From Sinomonas albida (GTDB taxonomy: Bacteria; Actinomycetota; Actinomycetes; Actinomycetales; Micrococcaceae): a stretch of 64,000 bases of DNA. The stretch spans positions 1 through 64,000 of the forward strand of contig NZ_SWDW01000012.1 of assembly GCF_004919045.1 (NCBI RefSeq), written 5' to 3'. Position 1 is the stretch's first letter, and each line of letters opens with the position of its first letter. Shown in pieces: positions 25,485 through 33,879 of this stretch. Made by a program: the position numbers and the translations under genes. The notes beneath the pieces were generated by a model. The model did no database searches. It was not told the DNA's origin and saw only the letters and a list, made by a program, of their open reading frames with translations.

Positions 25485-25798
25485 ATGAGTAGACCGGGAG
25501 GTCAAGCACCAAAGCGCAGCATTATGTGTCGCAGGTCCTCCTCTCCCGTTTTTTGGGAACGGACGAGAGGGCGAGGACGGGAATCGCCCAGTCCGACATC
25601 GCGAAAAACACGGTGCTCGACCCTAAGCCGCCGAGATCTGTGGCATTTGACTTCGATTTTGTTAGGCACGAAGCCAAGCGCATGGAGGACCTCTGGAACA
25701 CGGTCGAGAACCCGATGCGTACGGTCTACGAGATCCTGGCAGATGGGAGACCCGAAGATCTCGACTCTCACCGTATTTTGGTGGAGGACTCGACCTAA
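25485..25798 (+). pseudogene. frameshifted and truncated DUF4238-like gene
   Basis: The ATG at 25485 opens MSRPGGQAPKR, the usual start of DUF4238 proteins. The continuation QHYVSQVLLSRFLG, equivalent to their HYVPQFYLRRF motif, is in another frame (from about 25517), implying a one-base deletion around 25515. The second frame then runs through WNTVENPMRTVYEILADGRPEDLD and stops at 25798, about 100 codons in, whereas intact members are about 300 residues. A GTG at 25526 could serve as a new start for a 90-residue product. The family call rests on motif recall. Confidence 0.55.
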
Positions 25799-25944
25799 GC
25801 TCGGCCCCTTCCCTCGTCGACAGCATGGCCGACGAAGCTGGTGGCCGGGAATGAAAAGATCGCGCGGCACCTCGCGCACAGTGGCAACGCGCACAGTGGC
25901 AAAAAGAACGCATCCGCCCCTGCCGTCCGGCGGGTTCAGATGCC
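25799..25944. other. non-coding remnant upstream-convergent to ybaK
   Basis: No credible gene is seen here. A 14-base direct repeat GCGCACAGTGGCAA occurs twice in tandem around 25875-25904. The stretch probably belongs to the decayed DUF4238 locus. Confidence 0.4.
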
Positions 25945-26430
25945 TTAACGCACCTCGAGCGGCTCCGCGCCGGTGACACGTGCCAGATCGGGGTAGCTGA
26001 TCGAGAGCATCGACTGGTGGTCGCCGGCCCCCGCCCAAAGCAGGGGATACCCGCTCAGGTGCACGTCGATGAGAGTCCGCAGGCGCTCCGGATGCCCCAC
26101 GGGGGCCACGCCGCCCACGCGCTGACCGGTGTGTTCGAGCACGAACTCGGGGGTCGCGCGCTTGATCTTCCCGGAACCGAGCTGCCGCGCCACGAGCTTC
26201 GTGTCGACGCGGGCCGCGCCACTCGCAAGGATGAGCAGCGGGGCGCCGTCGAGCTCGAACACGAGGCTGTTCGCGATCGCGCCGACCTCGCACCCCAGGA
26301 CCTCGGCCGCCGCGACCGCGGTGGGGACGTCGTCGTCGAACGTTGTCACGGTGTCCGGCAACCCGGAGGCGAGCAGGGCGCGGCGCACACGGTCGACGGC
26401 GGGGCGGTCGCCGTCGTTCGTGCCAGTCAC
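25945..26430 (-). CDS. YbaK/EbsC-family aminoacyl-tRNA deacylase
   Basis: A 161-residue protein of the YbaK/ProX editing superfamily, which hydrolyses mischarged aminoacyl-tRNAs. It shows the family pattern: VGAIANSLVFELDGAPLLILASG, the Lys in RVDTKLVARQLG, and GGVAPVGHPERLRTLIDVHL with its Gly-Gly-x-x-P core. The GTG at 26430 overlaps the SURF1 stop by four bases. A longer open frame upstream is antisense noise. The substrate amino acid cannot be told. Confidence 0.87.
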   Translation of the reverse strand: MTGTNDGDRPAVDRVRRALLASGLPDTVTTFDDDVPTAVAAAEVLGCEVGAIANSLVFELDGAPLLILASGAARVDTKLVARQLGSGKIKRATPEFVLEHTGQRVGGVAPVGHPERLRTLIDVHLSGYPLLWAGAGDHQSMLSISYPDLARVTGAEPLEVR

Positions 26431-27341
26431 CGGAAGCCCTGGGCGTCGAGGATGGCGTCCTCTTCTTCTTCCGCGGTGGGCCGCTTGCGCTTCTTCGGGG
26501 TGAAGCGGGCGGCGCGGGCCGCGGCGGCGTCGGCCGCCTGCTGGGCTTCGGCGTGATCCTCGCCCTGGGCGCGCGCCGTCTCGGCTGCTTCTGCGGCATC
26601 CGCGGCCGCGTCGATGGCGCGGTTTCGGGCCTGCTGACGCGCGGCGTAGCCGAAACCGATGAACATGAGCACGCCGAACGCGAGCCACTGCAGCGCGTAG
26701 GAAAGATGAGTCCCGTCATCCGGCTGCGGCTTCGGCAGCGCGGTTGGCGTGGTTGCCGCGGCAGGTGTCTCGCTCGCCATCAGTCCGTACGAACCCGTGA
26801 GGATCGGGTACTGGACCTGCCCCGCGTACGTCGCGAGGTCGATCGACGCGAGCTGGCCGGCGGGAGCCCCCCGATCGAGGTTGGGTTCGCTCGGGCGCAG
26901 ACGGACGACGACGGTCACCTCGCCCGAGGGCGGGGCCGGGACCGAGTCGGGCCGGCCCTGTTCTTGGTTGCCGATCGGGAGCCACCCGCGGTCAACGATC
27001 ACCGTCTGGCCCGAATCGAGCCGGAGCGGGACCACGACCTCGTAGCCGGGCTGGCCGTTGAGGGGGCGGTTCCGGACCACGCGAGTGTCCGCCACGTCAT
27101 ACGTGCCGTGGAGGCTCACCTGCTCCCACTCGTGGTCGCTCGCGAGGTGCGTGAACTGGTCGGAGGCCTGCGCGAACGGCACGGGGGCCGCATCGTAGTT
27201 CCGATTCACCAAGTTGATGACGGCCTGGGCCTCGTCAAGCCGAGAGATCTGCCAGCGGCTCAGAAGGACGCACGCGACCGCGAACAGGATGGCGAGGCCA
27301 AGATAGGTGAGCCAGCGGCGCGAGAAGAGAAAGCGGTACAC
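26427..27341 (-). CDS. SURF1 family cytochrome oxidase assembly protein
   Basis: A 304-residue membrane protein with one helix near the N-terminus (YLGLAILFAVACVLL) and one near residue 230 (YALQWLAFGVLMFIGFGYA), the topology of SURF1. Motifs include SRWQISRLDE, VVRNRPLNGQPGYEVVVPLRL and VDRGWLP. SURF1 assists heme a insertion into cytochrome oxidase, linking it to ctaA in this window. A charged Ala/Lys-rich tail of about 60 residues extends the usual length. The GTG at 27341 has GAGGG upstream. Confidence 0.9.
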   Translation of the reverse strand: MYRFLFSRRWLTYLGLAILFAVACVLLSRWQISRLDEAQAVINLVNRNYDAAPVPFAQASDQFTHLASDHEWEQVSLHGTYDVADTRVVRNRPLNGQPGYEVVVPLRLDSGQTVIVDRGWLPIGNQEQGRPDSVPAPPSGEVTVVVRLRPSEPNLDRGAPAGQLASIDLATYAGQVQYPILTGSYGLMASETPAAATTPTALPKPQPDDGTHLSYALQWLAFGVLMFIGFGYAARQQARNRAIDAAADAAEAAETARAQGEDHAEAQQAADAAAARAARFTPKKRKRPTAEEEEDAILDAQGFR

Positions 27342-27342
27342 G

Positions 27343-27588
27343 TCAGCGGCCCTCGCTCGCTGCAGGCTGGCCGTGCGGCACGGTGTCACGCCACAGCGAG
27401 CGCGTCTTCAGGTAGTCCTCGAGCCAGTCGCGGTGCTCGTCGCACGCGAGCCAGACCTTGCGCCGTTCCGGCGTGTGGATCTTGGGGTTGTTCCACAGGA
27501 GCTCCCACGCGGCGGCGGCACTGCAGCCCTTCCGCGAGCACACCGCCTCCTCGGGCCCTTCCCCGGGCAGCATTCCCAACAGACTCAC
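27343..27588 (-). CDS. conserved small protein upstream of SURF1
   Basis: An 81-residue soluble protein with Cys17 and Cys22 (AVCSRKGCS), Trp-rich segments and a later CDEH, possibly a small metal site (C-x4-C plus Cys/His). Similar proteins accompany DUF3099 and SURF1 genes in Arthrobacter relatives, but I know no function. The ATG overlaps the DUF3099 stop by four bases, and the SURF1 gene starts one base after its stop, so it is part of that operon. Confidence 0.8.
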   Translation of the reverse strand: MSLLGMLPGEGPEEAVCSRKGCSAAAAWELLWNNPKIHTPERRKVWLACDEHRDWLEDYLKTRSLWRDTVPHGQPAASEGR

Positions 27589-28097
27589 GCGCTCCTCTTC
27601 TCGTTGCCCGGCTCCTGGCCGGAGGCCCGCCCGCGGCCATCACGAGTGTCGTCCTCGGGCGAGGTGGGTCCTGCCTCGCCGGAGCGGTCCGCCGGAGCCG
27701 AATCGGCGCCGTCGTCCTCGTTCTCCACGACCTCGCCGGGCAGGACGTCGTCGTCGCCGGGCCCCGCGAGGCCGCCTTCGAGCTCAGCGAGCGGAGGGTT
27801 GTCGAGGAGCGAATCGCTCGAAGAGTCTGCGCGATCGCCCGCGTTCGCGATCACCACCGCGACCCATGGAAGGAACACGGCACCGATCGCGGCAATCAGC
27901 TTGAACCACCCGTCGACCACGAAGAGCAGCACAATGCACACCATGCGGATGCCCATCGCGGTCGCGTAGCGGACCATGCGCTTGTGCATGTCCTCGCTGT
28001 GGCCGGGGGCAGCCGTCGTGATGCTGTGGATCTCGGGGTCGTCGGAGGACCGGTCTTCCTCCGGCACCCAGTCGGCCCCGCTCGTCAGTCTTTCCAT
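27585..28097 (-). CDS. DUF3099 membrane protein
   Basis: A 170-residue protein with IHSITTAAPGHSEDMHKRMVRY, the DUF3099 signature, then two membrane helices (MGIRMVCIVLLFVVDGW and LIAAIGAVFLPWVAVVIAN) and an acidic disordered tail of about 80 residues. The ATG at 28097 has GGGAG upstream; a GTG one codon earlier is also possible. It heads the operon leading to SURF1 and ybaK and diverges from fabG. The function is unknown. Confidence 0.88.
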   Translation of the reverse strand: MERLTSGADWVPEEDRSSDDPEIHSITTAAPGHSEDMHKRMVRYATAMGIRMVCIVLLFVVDGWFKLIAAIGAVFLPWVAVVIANAGDRADSSSDSLLDNPPLAELEGGLAGPGDDDVLPGEVVENEDDGADSAPADRSGEAGPTSPEDDTRDGRGRASGQEPGNEKRSA

Positions 28098-28172
28098 CAC
28101 ACTCCCAGTCGATCCATTGTCCCACCGGCGTCCCCAGCCGGGCCAATCCGGCGGGCCTCTCGGCGTGCTTGA

Positions 28173-29015
<843 letters not shown>

Positions 29016-29056
29016 GCCCAACGAACTTCTTCAGCGATGGAAGGGAAAAACCTCAC

Positions 29057-29824
29057 ATGACAGAGCAGGGAACGGCACAGGGCGGTCCGCTCGCCGGCAA
29101 GACGGCGATCGTCACGGGCTCGTCGCGCGGCATCGGCGCGTCGACGGCGAAGATCCTCGCGGGGGAGGGCGCCGCCGTCGTCATCAACTACCGGCAGAAG
29201 GCGCCGCGCGCCAACAAGGTCGTCGCGGAGATCGAGGCCGCGGGCGGCCGAGCGGTCGCCGTGGGCGGCGACCTCACGAACGCGGACGACGTCGCTGCCC
29301 TCGCCCAGGCGGCGCTCGACAACTTCGGCTCGCTCGACGTCCTGGTCCTGAACGCGTCCGGCGGCATGGAGTCCGGGCTCGGCGAGGACTACGCGCTGCG
29401 GCTCAACCGTGACGCCCAGGTCAGCATGCTCAAGACTGCGGCCGAGCGCATGAAGCCGGGCGCGCGCGTGGTGTTCGTCACGAGCCACCAGGCCCACTTC
29501 ATCGACTCGACGCCGACGATGGACGCCTACGAGCCGGTGGCTCGGTCCAAGCGGGCAGGCGAGGTCGCGCTCCGCGAGCTCATCCCGTGGCTCGAGGAGA
29601 AGGGGATCACGTTCGTGGTCGTCTCCGGCGACATGATCGAGGGCACCATCACCGCGACGCTCCTCGAGCGCGCGGCGCCGGGTGCGATCGAGTCGCGCCG
29701 CGAGGCCGCGGGGAAGCTGTACTCCGTCGACGAGTTCGCGGCCGAGGTCGCGAAGATGGTCACAGCCGAGGTGCCCACGGGCCACACCGAGCTGGTGGGC
29801 GGCGCCGAGCACTTCCAGGGCTGA
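29057..29824 (+). CDS. short-chain dehydrogenase family protein lacking the catalytic Tyr
   Basis: A 255-residue SDR-fold protein with an intact cofactor loop (TGSSRGIGAST, residues 20-30) and Ser143 (VVFVTSHQ). The YxxxK motif is replaced by VARSK (161-165), so Lys165 remains but Tyr is Val; a Tyr lies three residues earlier. NNAG is replaced by NASGG. It may bind NAD(P)H without normal reductase activity or use a shifted Tyr. It is co-directional with fabG. Confidence 0.85.
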   Translation: MTEQGTAQGGPLAGKTAIVTGSSRGIGASTAKILAGEGAAVVINYRQKAPRANKVVAEIEAAGGRAVAVGGDLTNADDVAALAQAALDNFGSLDVLVLNASGGMESGLGEDYALRLNRDAQVSMLKTAAERMKPGARVVFVTSHQAHFIDSTPTMDAYEPVARSKRAGEVALRELIPWLEEKGITFVVVSGDMIEGTITATLLERAAPGAIESRREAAGKLYSVDEFAAEVAKMVTAEVPTGHTELVGGAEHFQG

Positions 29825-29844
29825 CCAGCGACCCCACAAGCTAA

Positions 29845-29887
29845 GGGACGGGACCCCGCAACATCGTGTGTTGTGGGGTCCCGTCCC
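29845..29887. terminator. long hairpin built from two inverted copies of the 22-bp repeat
   Basis: Arms of 19 bases starting GGGACGGGACCCCG (29845-29863) and ending GGGGTCCCGTCCC (29869-29887) pair with a single wobble around a 5-base loop. It lies between the convergent SDR and serB genes and could terminate both. The arms are one forward and one inverted copy of the repeat found at 41163-41316 and 42303-42478. Confidence 0.6.
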
Positions 29888-30020
29888 GACTGGGGCCACG
29901 CCGGCGAGGGCCCCGGCCTGAGCTTGCGAAGGCTGGGAGCCGGTGGGGATTGTGGGGTCCCGTCCCGACCGTTGTGGGGTCCCGTCCCAACTGGGAGCCG
30001 GTGGGGATTGTGGGTCCCGT
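29845..30020. repeat. 22-bp repeat family, locus A (scattered copies)
   Basis: Besides the hairpin, copies of GTGGGGTCCCGTCC occur near 29949, 29972 and 30009. A larger unit, GGGAGCCGGTGGGGATTGTG, is repeated with a period of about 58 bp (near 29936 and 29994). The copies fill most of the 200-bp convergent gap between the SDR gene and serB. Confidence 0.8.
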
Positions 30021-30026
30021 CCGTCG

Positions 30027-30905
30027 TCAGACTGCGGCGAAGTGCCGGACGACGTCGAGGTACGGGAGGTCGACGGCGGCATCGGCCGCGGCGCGCACGG
30101 CCGGCTTCGCATGGAACGCGACGCCCAGCCCGGCCGCCCCCAGCATGTCGAGATCGTTCGCGCCGTCGCCCACGGCAATGCAGGCCTCGAGCGGCACGCC
30201 GCGTTCGGCCGACCACGCGCGCAGGCTGTGCTCCTTCACGGCGCGATCCACGACTTCGCCGATCACCCGCCCGGTCAACGCGCCGTCGACGATTTCGAGC
30301 TCGTTGGCGCGCCAGTAGTCGAGGCCCAGTCCCTCGGCGAGCGGGGCGAGGATCTGGTTGAATCCTCCCGAGACGACGGCGACCGCATGCCCGGCGGCGT
30401 GGAAGGCCGCCACAAGCTCCTCGGCCCCGGGGGTCAAGAGCACAGCCTCGCGGACCCGATCGATGACGTCGGCCGGGAGGCCCGCGAGAGTCCGGACCCG
30501 GGCATGGAGGCTCTGTGCGAAGTCGAGCTCGCCGCGCATCGCCGCCTCGGTGACCGCGGCAACCTCGGCGCGCTTCCCGGCGTGCTCCGCGAGGAGTTCG
30601 ATCACTTCCTGCTGGATGAGCGTGGAGTCCACGTCCATGATGAGGAACTTCCGCTCTGCCTCGCGCACACTTGCCGGCACCAGCGCGGCGTCCGCCTCGG
30701 CGAGGCCCGCGAGGGCCGTCCGCGCGTCGCCCAGACGCGCCGGATCAAGTTCGACGACGGCGGTCAAGACTTCGTACCGCGCGTCGCCCGCCGCCTCGAA
30801 AGGCCCGACGGTGGCGCCCACCGGGGCGAGCAGGGCCGCCGCCGCCGCGCCGACGGCGGGAGACAGCGCGCGGGCAGAGAGAACGAGGGCGAAGCGGGAA
30901 GGCAT
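30027..30905 (-). CDS. serB: phosphoserine phosphatase
   Basis: A 292-residue HAD-family enzyme for the last step of serine synthesis. It has the nucleophile motif MDVDSTLIQQEVIE, the Ser/Lys motifs (VVSGGFNQI, KPAVRAAAD) and VGDGANDLDMLGAAGLGVAF. About 90 N-terminal residues form an ACT-like regulatory domain, as in many bacterial SerB proteins. The ATG at 30905 is seven bases after a TAGAAT box, so it may be leaderless; a much longer open frame upstream is antisense to the ABC gene. It diverges from that gene. Confidence 0.93.
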   Translation of the reverse strand: MPSRFALVLSARALSPAVGAAAAALLAPVGATVGPFEAAGDARYEVLTAVVELDPARLGDARTALAGLAEADAALVPASVREAERKFLIMDVDSTLIQQEVIELLAEHAGKRAEVAAVTEAAMRGELDFAQSLHARVRTLAGLPADVIDRVREAVLLTPGAEELVAAFHAAGHAVAVVSGGFNQILAPLAEGLGLDYWRANELEIVDGALTGRVIGEVVDRAVKEHSLRAWSAERGVPLEACIAVGDGANDLDMLGAAGLGVAFHAKPAVRAAADAAVDLPYLDVVRHFAAV

Positions 30906-30971
30906 AGCCGCGATTCTACCGAGGCGGCATGCGGTTCGCCGACGGCGGAAGTCTGGAATAGGGTCTTCACC

Positions 30972-31775
30972 ATGACCAATGTTCTCCAGCTGTCTGGCGT
31001 CAGCGTGGTGCGCGGCACCAAGACGCTGCTCGACGGCGTCGATTGGCAGGTGCGCGAGGGGGAGCGCTGGGTTGTCCTCGGTCCCAACGGCGCAGGCAAG
31101 ACGACCCTCCTCCAGCTCGCGGCGGCCCGGATGCACCCGACGAAGGGCACGGTGGGCGTCCTCGATGAGACGCTCGGCAAGGTCGACGTCTTCGAGCTGC
31201 GCCCGCGCATCGGACTCGCGTCCGCCGCCCTCGCGAACCAGATCCCGGAGCACGAGAAGGTGCTCAACGTCGTCGTCACGGCTGCCTACGGCGTGACGGG
31301 CCGCTGGCGCGAGCTGTATGAGAGGGACGACGAGCGGCGGGCGTTCCGCCTCCTCAACGAGTGGGGCATGGGCCCGCTCCTCGGCCGCGTCTTCTCGACG
31401 CTCAGCGAGGGCGAGCGGAAGCGCGTGCAGATCGCCCGCGCCCTCATGACCGACCCCGAGCTGCTTCTCCTGGATGAGCCCGGCGCGGGCCTCGACCTCG
31501 GCGGCCGCGAGGAGCTCGTGTACAAGCTGAGCGAGCTGGCGCAGGACGATGTCGCCCCGGCCCTCGTGCTCGTCACCCACCACCTCGAGGAGGTCCCCCC
31601 GGGCTTCACGCACGCGCTCCTGCTGCGCGACGGCAAGGTGGTGGCGCAGGGCGAGATCACGAGCGTGCTGACCGAGGAGCACCTGAGCGAGACGTTCGGA
31701 CTGCCGCTTGACGTCACGGCAAACGGGGGCCGCTACACGGCAGTGCGCCGCACCCCCGCGGCCGCCGCCGTCTGA
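30972..31775 (+). CDS. ABC transporter ATP-binding protein
   Basis: A 267-residue stand-alone ABC ATPase. It has Walker A (GPNGAGKTTLL), the signature TLSEGERKRVQIA (Glu replacing one Gly of the usual LSGGE), Walker B (LLLLDEPGAGLD) and the switch THHLEEVPPG. No permease of its own is adjacent; it overlaps a TauE-type permease gene by one base. This subfamily (ModF/YlmA-like) often lacks a partner. A TAGGGT box lies seven bases before the ATG. Confidence 0.85.
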   Translation: MTNVLQLSGVSVVRGTKTLLDGVDWQVREGERWVVLGPNGAGKTTLLQLAAARMHPTKGTVGVLDETLGKVDVFELRPRIGLASAALANQIPEHEKVLNVVVTAAYGVTGRWRELYERDDERRAFRLLNEWGMGPLLGRVFSTLSEGERKRVQIARALMTDPELLLLDEPGAGLDLGGREELVYKLSELAQDDVAPALVLVTHHLEEVPPGFTHALLLRDGKVVAQGEITSVLTEEHLSETFGLPLDVTANGGRYTAVRRTPAAAAV

Positions 31776-32575
31776 TGCTGGAGTTCTGGCGCGATCTCCT
31801 GATCTTCATCGGCGGCCTCTGGGCCGGGACGATCAACACGATCGTGGGCTCCGGATCGCTCGTGACGTTCCCGATCCTCGTCTCGCTCGGGTTCCCGCCG
31901 GTCAACTCGATCATCTCCAATGCCATGGGTCTCGTGGCCGGCGGCGTCTCGGGCGCGTGGGGCTATCGGCGCGAGGCTGCGAGCGCGCGGCGCACGCTGT
32001 TCCGGCTCCTGCCCGTCTCGTTCTTCGGGGGCCTGCTCGGGGCATACCTGCTCCTGCATCTTCCGGAGAGCGTGTTCGGCTACGTCGCCCCGGTGCTGAT
32101 CGTCGTGGCGATCCTCCTCGTGATCTTCCAGCCCCGGCTCTCGGCCTGGGCGAAGAGGCGCCAGGCGCTCACGCACGTGACCCCGGAGCAGGCGGATCAT
32201 CAGAAGCTCCCGCTCATCCTCTACGTCCTCACGTTCCTGATCGGCGTCTACGGCGGCTACTTCACGGCGGCGCAGGGTGTCCTCCTCATGGGGGTCCTGG
32301 GCATCTTCTTCCATGGGACGCTCCAGCAGTCCAATGCGATCAAGGTCATCCTGAGTCTCGTCGTGAACCTCATTGCCGCGGTCTCCTACCTGTTCCTCGC
32401 TTTCGACCGGATCAACTGGCTTGTCGTGCTGCTGATCGCCGTCGGCTCTCTGTTGGGCGGCTTCCTCGGGGCCGGTATCGGGCGCCGGATGTCGCCGACG
32501 GTGCTGCGCGTCGTCATCGTGATCCTCGGCGTGATCGCGCTCGTCAACATGATCGGGAAGCTCGTGGCAGCTTGA
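31775..32575 (+). CDS. TauE/SafE family anion exporter
   Basis: A 266-residue membrane protein with about eight hydrophobic segments in two repeats. The TauE/SafE marks are AGTINTIVGSGSLVTFP in the first half and GVYGGYFTAAQGVLLM in the second. Members export sulfite, sulfoacetate or related organic anions. The ATG overlaps the stop of the preceding ATPase gene, and the next gene starts at its own stop, so it is part of a three-gene operon. The substrate is unknown. Confidence 0.9.
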   Translation: MLEFWRDLLIFIGGLWAGTINTIVGSGSLVTFPILVSLGFPPVNSIISNAMGLVAGGVSGAWGYRREAASARRTLFRLLPVSFFGGLLGAYLLLHLPESVFGYVAPVLIVVAILLVIFQPRLSAWAKRRQALTHVTPEQADHQKLPLILYVLTFLIGVYGGYFTAAQGVLLMGVLGIFFHGTLQQSNAIKVILSLVVNLIAAVSYLFLAFDRINWLVVLLIAVGSLLGGFLGAGIGRRMSPTVLRVVIVILGVIALVNMIGKLVAA

Positions 32576-32577
32576 GC

Positions 32578-33378
32578 GTGGTCCGGATCGACGGCGCCGA
32601 CGATCCGCGGGTGGCCGACTACACCCACCTCACCGACGTGCACCTCCGCAAGGTCCGCGAACCAGCGGAAGGCCTGTACATCGCAGAGTCCTCGCGGGTC
32701 CTGCGGCGCGCCCTGGCCGCCGGACACCGCCCGCGTTCCTTCTTCCTCGCCGACAAGTGGCTTGAAGGGCTCGGCGACGTCCTCTCGGCTCACCCGGACG
32801 TGCCCGCGTTCGTGGGGCCGCCCGAGCTCCTCGAGGAGATCACGGGCTTCCACCTGCACCGAGGCGCGATGGCGGCCATGCACCGGCCCGCGCCGGTGCC
32901 CGTCGAGGCGCTGCTCGCCGACGCCCGCCGCGTGGCGGTGCTCGAGGACATCACCGACCATACGAACGTCGGCGCGATCTTCCGCTCCGCAGCGGCCCTC
33001 GGCGTTGACGCCGTGCTCGTCACGCCCCGCTGCGGGGATCCGCTGTACCGGCGAAGCATCCGCGTGAGCATGGGGACCGTCTTCCAAGTTCCGTGGGCCC
33101 GGCTCGACGCGTGGCCCTCGGGCGTCGACACCCTGCGCGATCTCGGCTTTACGGTCGCCGCCATGGAGCTGACCGAGGACGCCGTGGACCTCGACGTGCT
33201 CGCGGCCAGAGGCATCGAGCGGCTCGCGCTCGTGCTCGGCACCGAAGGCGCGGGAATCCTGCCCGAGACGCTCGACGCCGTCGACCTCGCCGTGAAGATC
33301 CCTATGCGCCCCGGAGTCGACTCGCTCAACGTCGCCGCGGCAAGCGCCGTCGCGTTCTGGGAGCTGCGGGCGCGCTAG
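32578..33378 (+). CDS. SpoU-family RNA 2'-O-methyltransferase
   Basis: A 266-residue SPOUT enzyme that methylates ribose 2'-OH in rRNA or tRNA using SAM. It carries the three SpoU motifs: ITDHTNVGAIFRSAAALG, LALVLGTEGAGI and VKIPMRPGVDSLNVAAASAV. An N-terminal substrate-binding domain (about 90 residues) precedes them. A TTG at 32572 overlapping the previous stop is an alternative to the GTG at 32578. Confidence 0.9.
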   Translation: MVRIDGADDPRVADYTHLTDVHLRKVREPAEGLYIAESSRVLRRALAAGHRPRSFFLADKWLEGLGDVLSAHPDVPAFVGPPELLEEITGFHLHRGAMAAMHRPAPVPVEALLADARRVAVLEDITDHTNVGAIFRSAAALGVDAVLVTPRCGDPLYRRSIRVSMGTVFQVPWARLDAWPSGVDTLRDLGFTVAAMELTEDAVDLDVLAARGIERLALVLGTEGAGILPETLDAVDLAVKIPMRPGVDSLNVAAASAVAFWELRAR

Positions 33379-33421
33379 GCGCGACGCCGAGCGGGACGCG
33401 GCAGGAGGCCCCGCCGTCGTG

Positions 33422-33507
33422 CTAGGATTTAAAGCTGGCCCTCCAATCGGGAGGGCGTTCACACCTGGCCTCTGGCAAAATCCAGGGGCGTAAGCAAAGG
33501 GCCCATT
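33422..33507 (+). promoter_or_regulatory. promoter and structured leader of rpmE2 (candidate L31 leader)
   Basis: TAGGAT (33423-33428) is a likely -10 box. The downstream leader folds into GCCCTCC-AATCG-GGAGGGC (33438-33456), and a second possible stem CCTGG...CCAGG follows before the GTG start. Ribosomal-protein L31 leaders have been described in Actinobacteria; I cannot test this one against the covariance model, so the identity is an inference. Confidence 0.5.
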
Positions 33508-33765
33508 GTGAAGTCTGACATCCACCCGAAGTACGCACCGGTCGTCTTCAACGACCTCGCTTCCGGCGCCAAGTTCCTGACGCGCTCGACCGTCTCCTCG
33601 GACAAGACCATCGAGTGGGAGGACGGCAACGTCTACCCGGTCATCGACGTCGAAATCTCCTCGGAGTCGCACCCGTTCTACACGGGCAAGCAGCGCATCA
33701 TGGACTCGGCCGGCCGCGTCGAGCGCTTCAACGCGCGCTTCAAGAGCTTCGGCAAGAAGGCCTGA
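33508..33765 (+). CDS. rpmE2: 50S ribosomal protein bL31 type B
   Basis: An 85-residue ribosomal protein of the zinc-free (C-minus) L31 type. It begins [17 protein letters not shown] and contains [19 protein letters not shown]; it has no Cys, unlike the zinc-ribbon form. Such paralogues are often induced under zinc limitation, replacing the Cys-containing protein. The GTG at 33508 is read as Met. A strong terminator follows directly, so it is a single-gene transcript. Confidence 0.95.
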   Translation: MKSDIHPKYAPVVFNDLASGAKFLTRSTVSSDKTIEWEDGNVYPVIDVEISSESHPFYTGKQRIMDSAGRVERFNARFKSFGKKA

Positions 33766-33781
33766 CGCCTCCTGCCGCCAA

Positions 33782-33824
33782 GCGAAGGCGCCGTCCCCGG
33801 TGGGGGAGGGCGCCTTCGCCTTTT
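33782..33824 (+). terminator. rho-independent terminator of rpmE2
   Basis: GCGAAGGCGCC (33782-33792) and GGCGCCTTCGC (33809-33819) form a perfect 11-bp stem with a 16-base loop, followed by CTTTT. Confidence 0.85.
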
Positions 33825-33879
33825 CTCCCCCCGGCTGTCGCGCGCGAGAGCGTACGACGGCGGGACTAGGCTGGGTGCC

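Noticed and set aside
25417..25488. 23-codon frame MYGSFKTLLSGVVW
   Set aside because: Too short and without a ribosome site or conserved context to support a gene.
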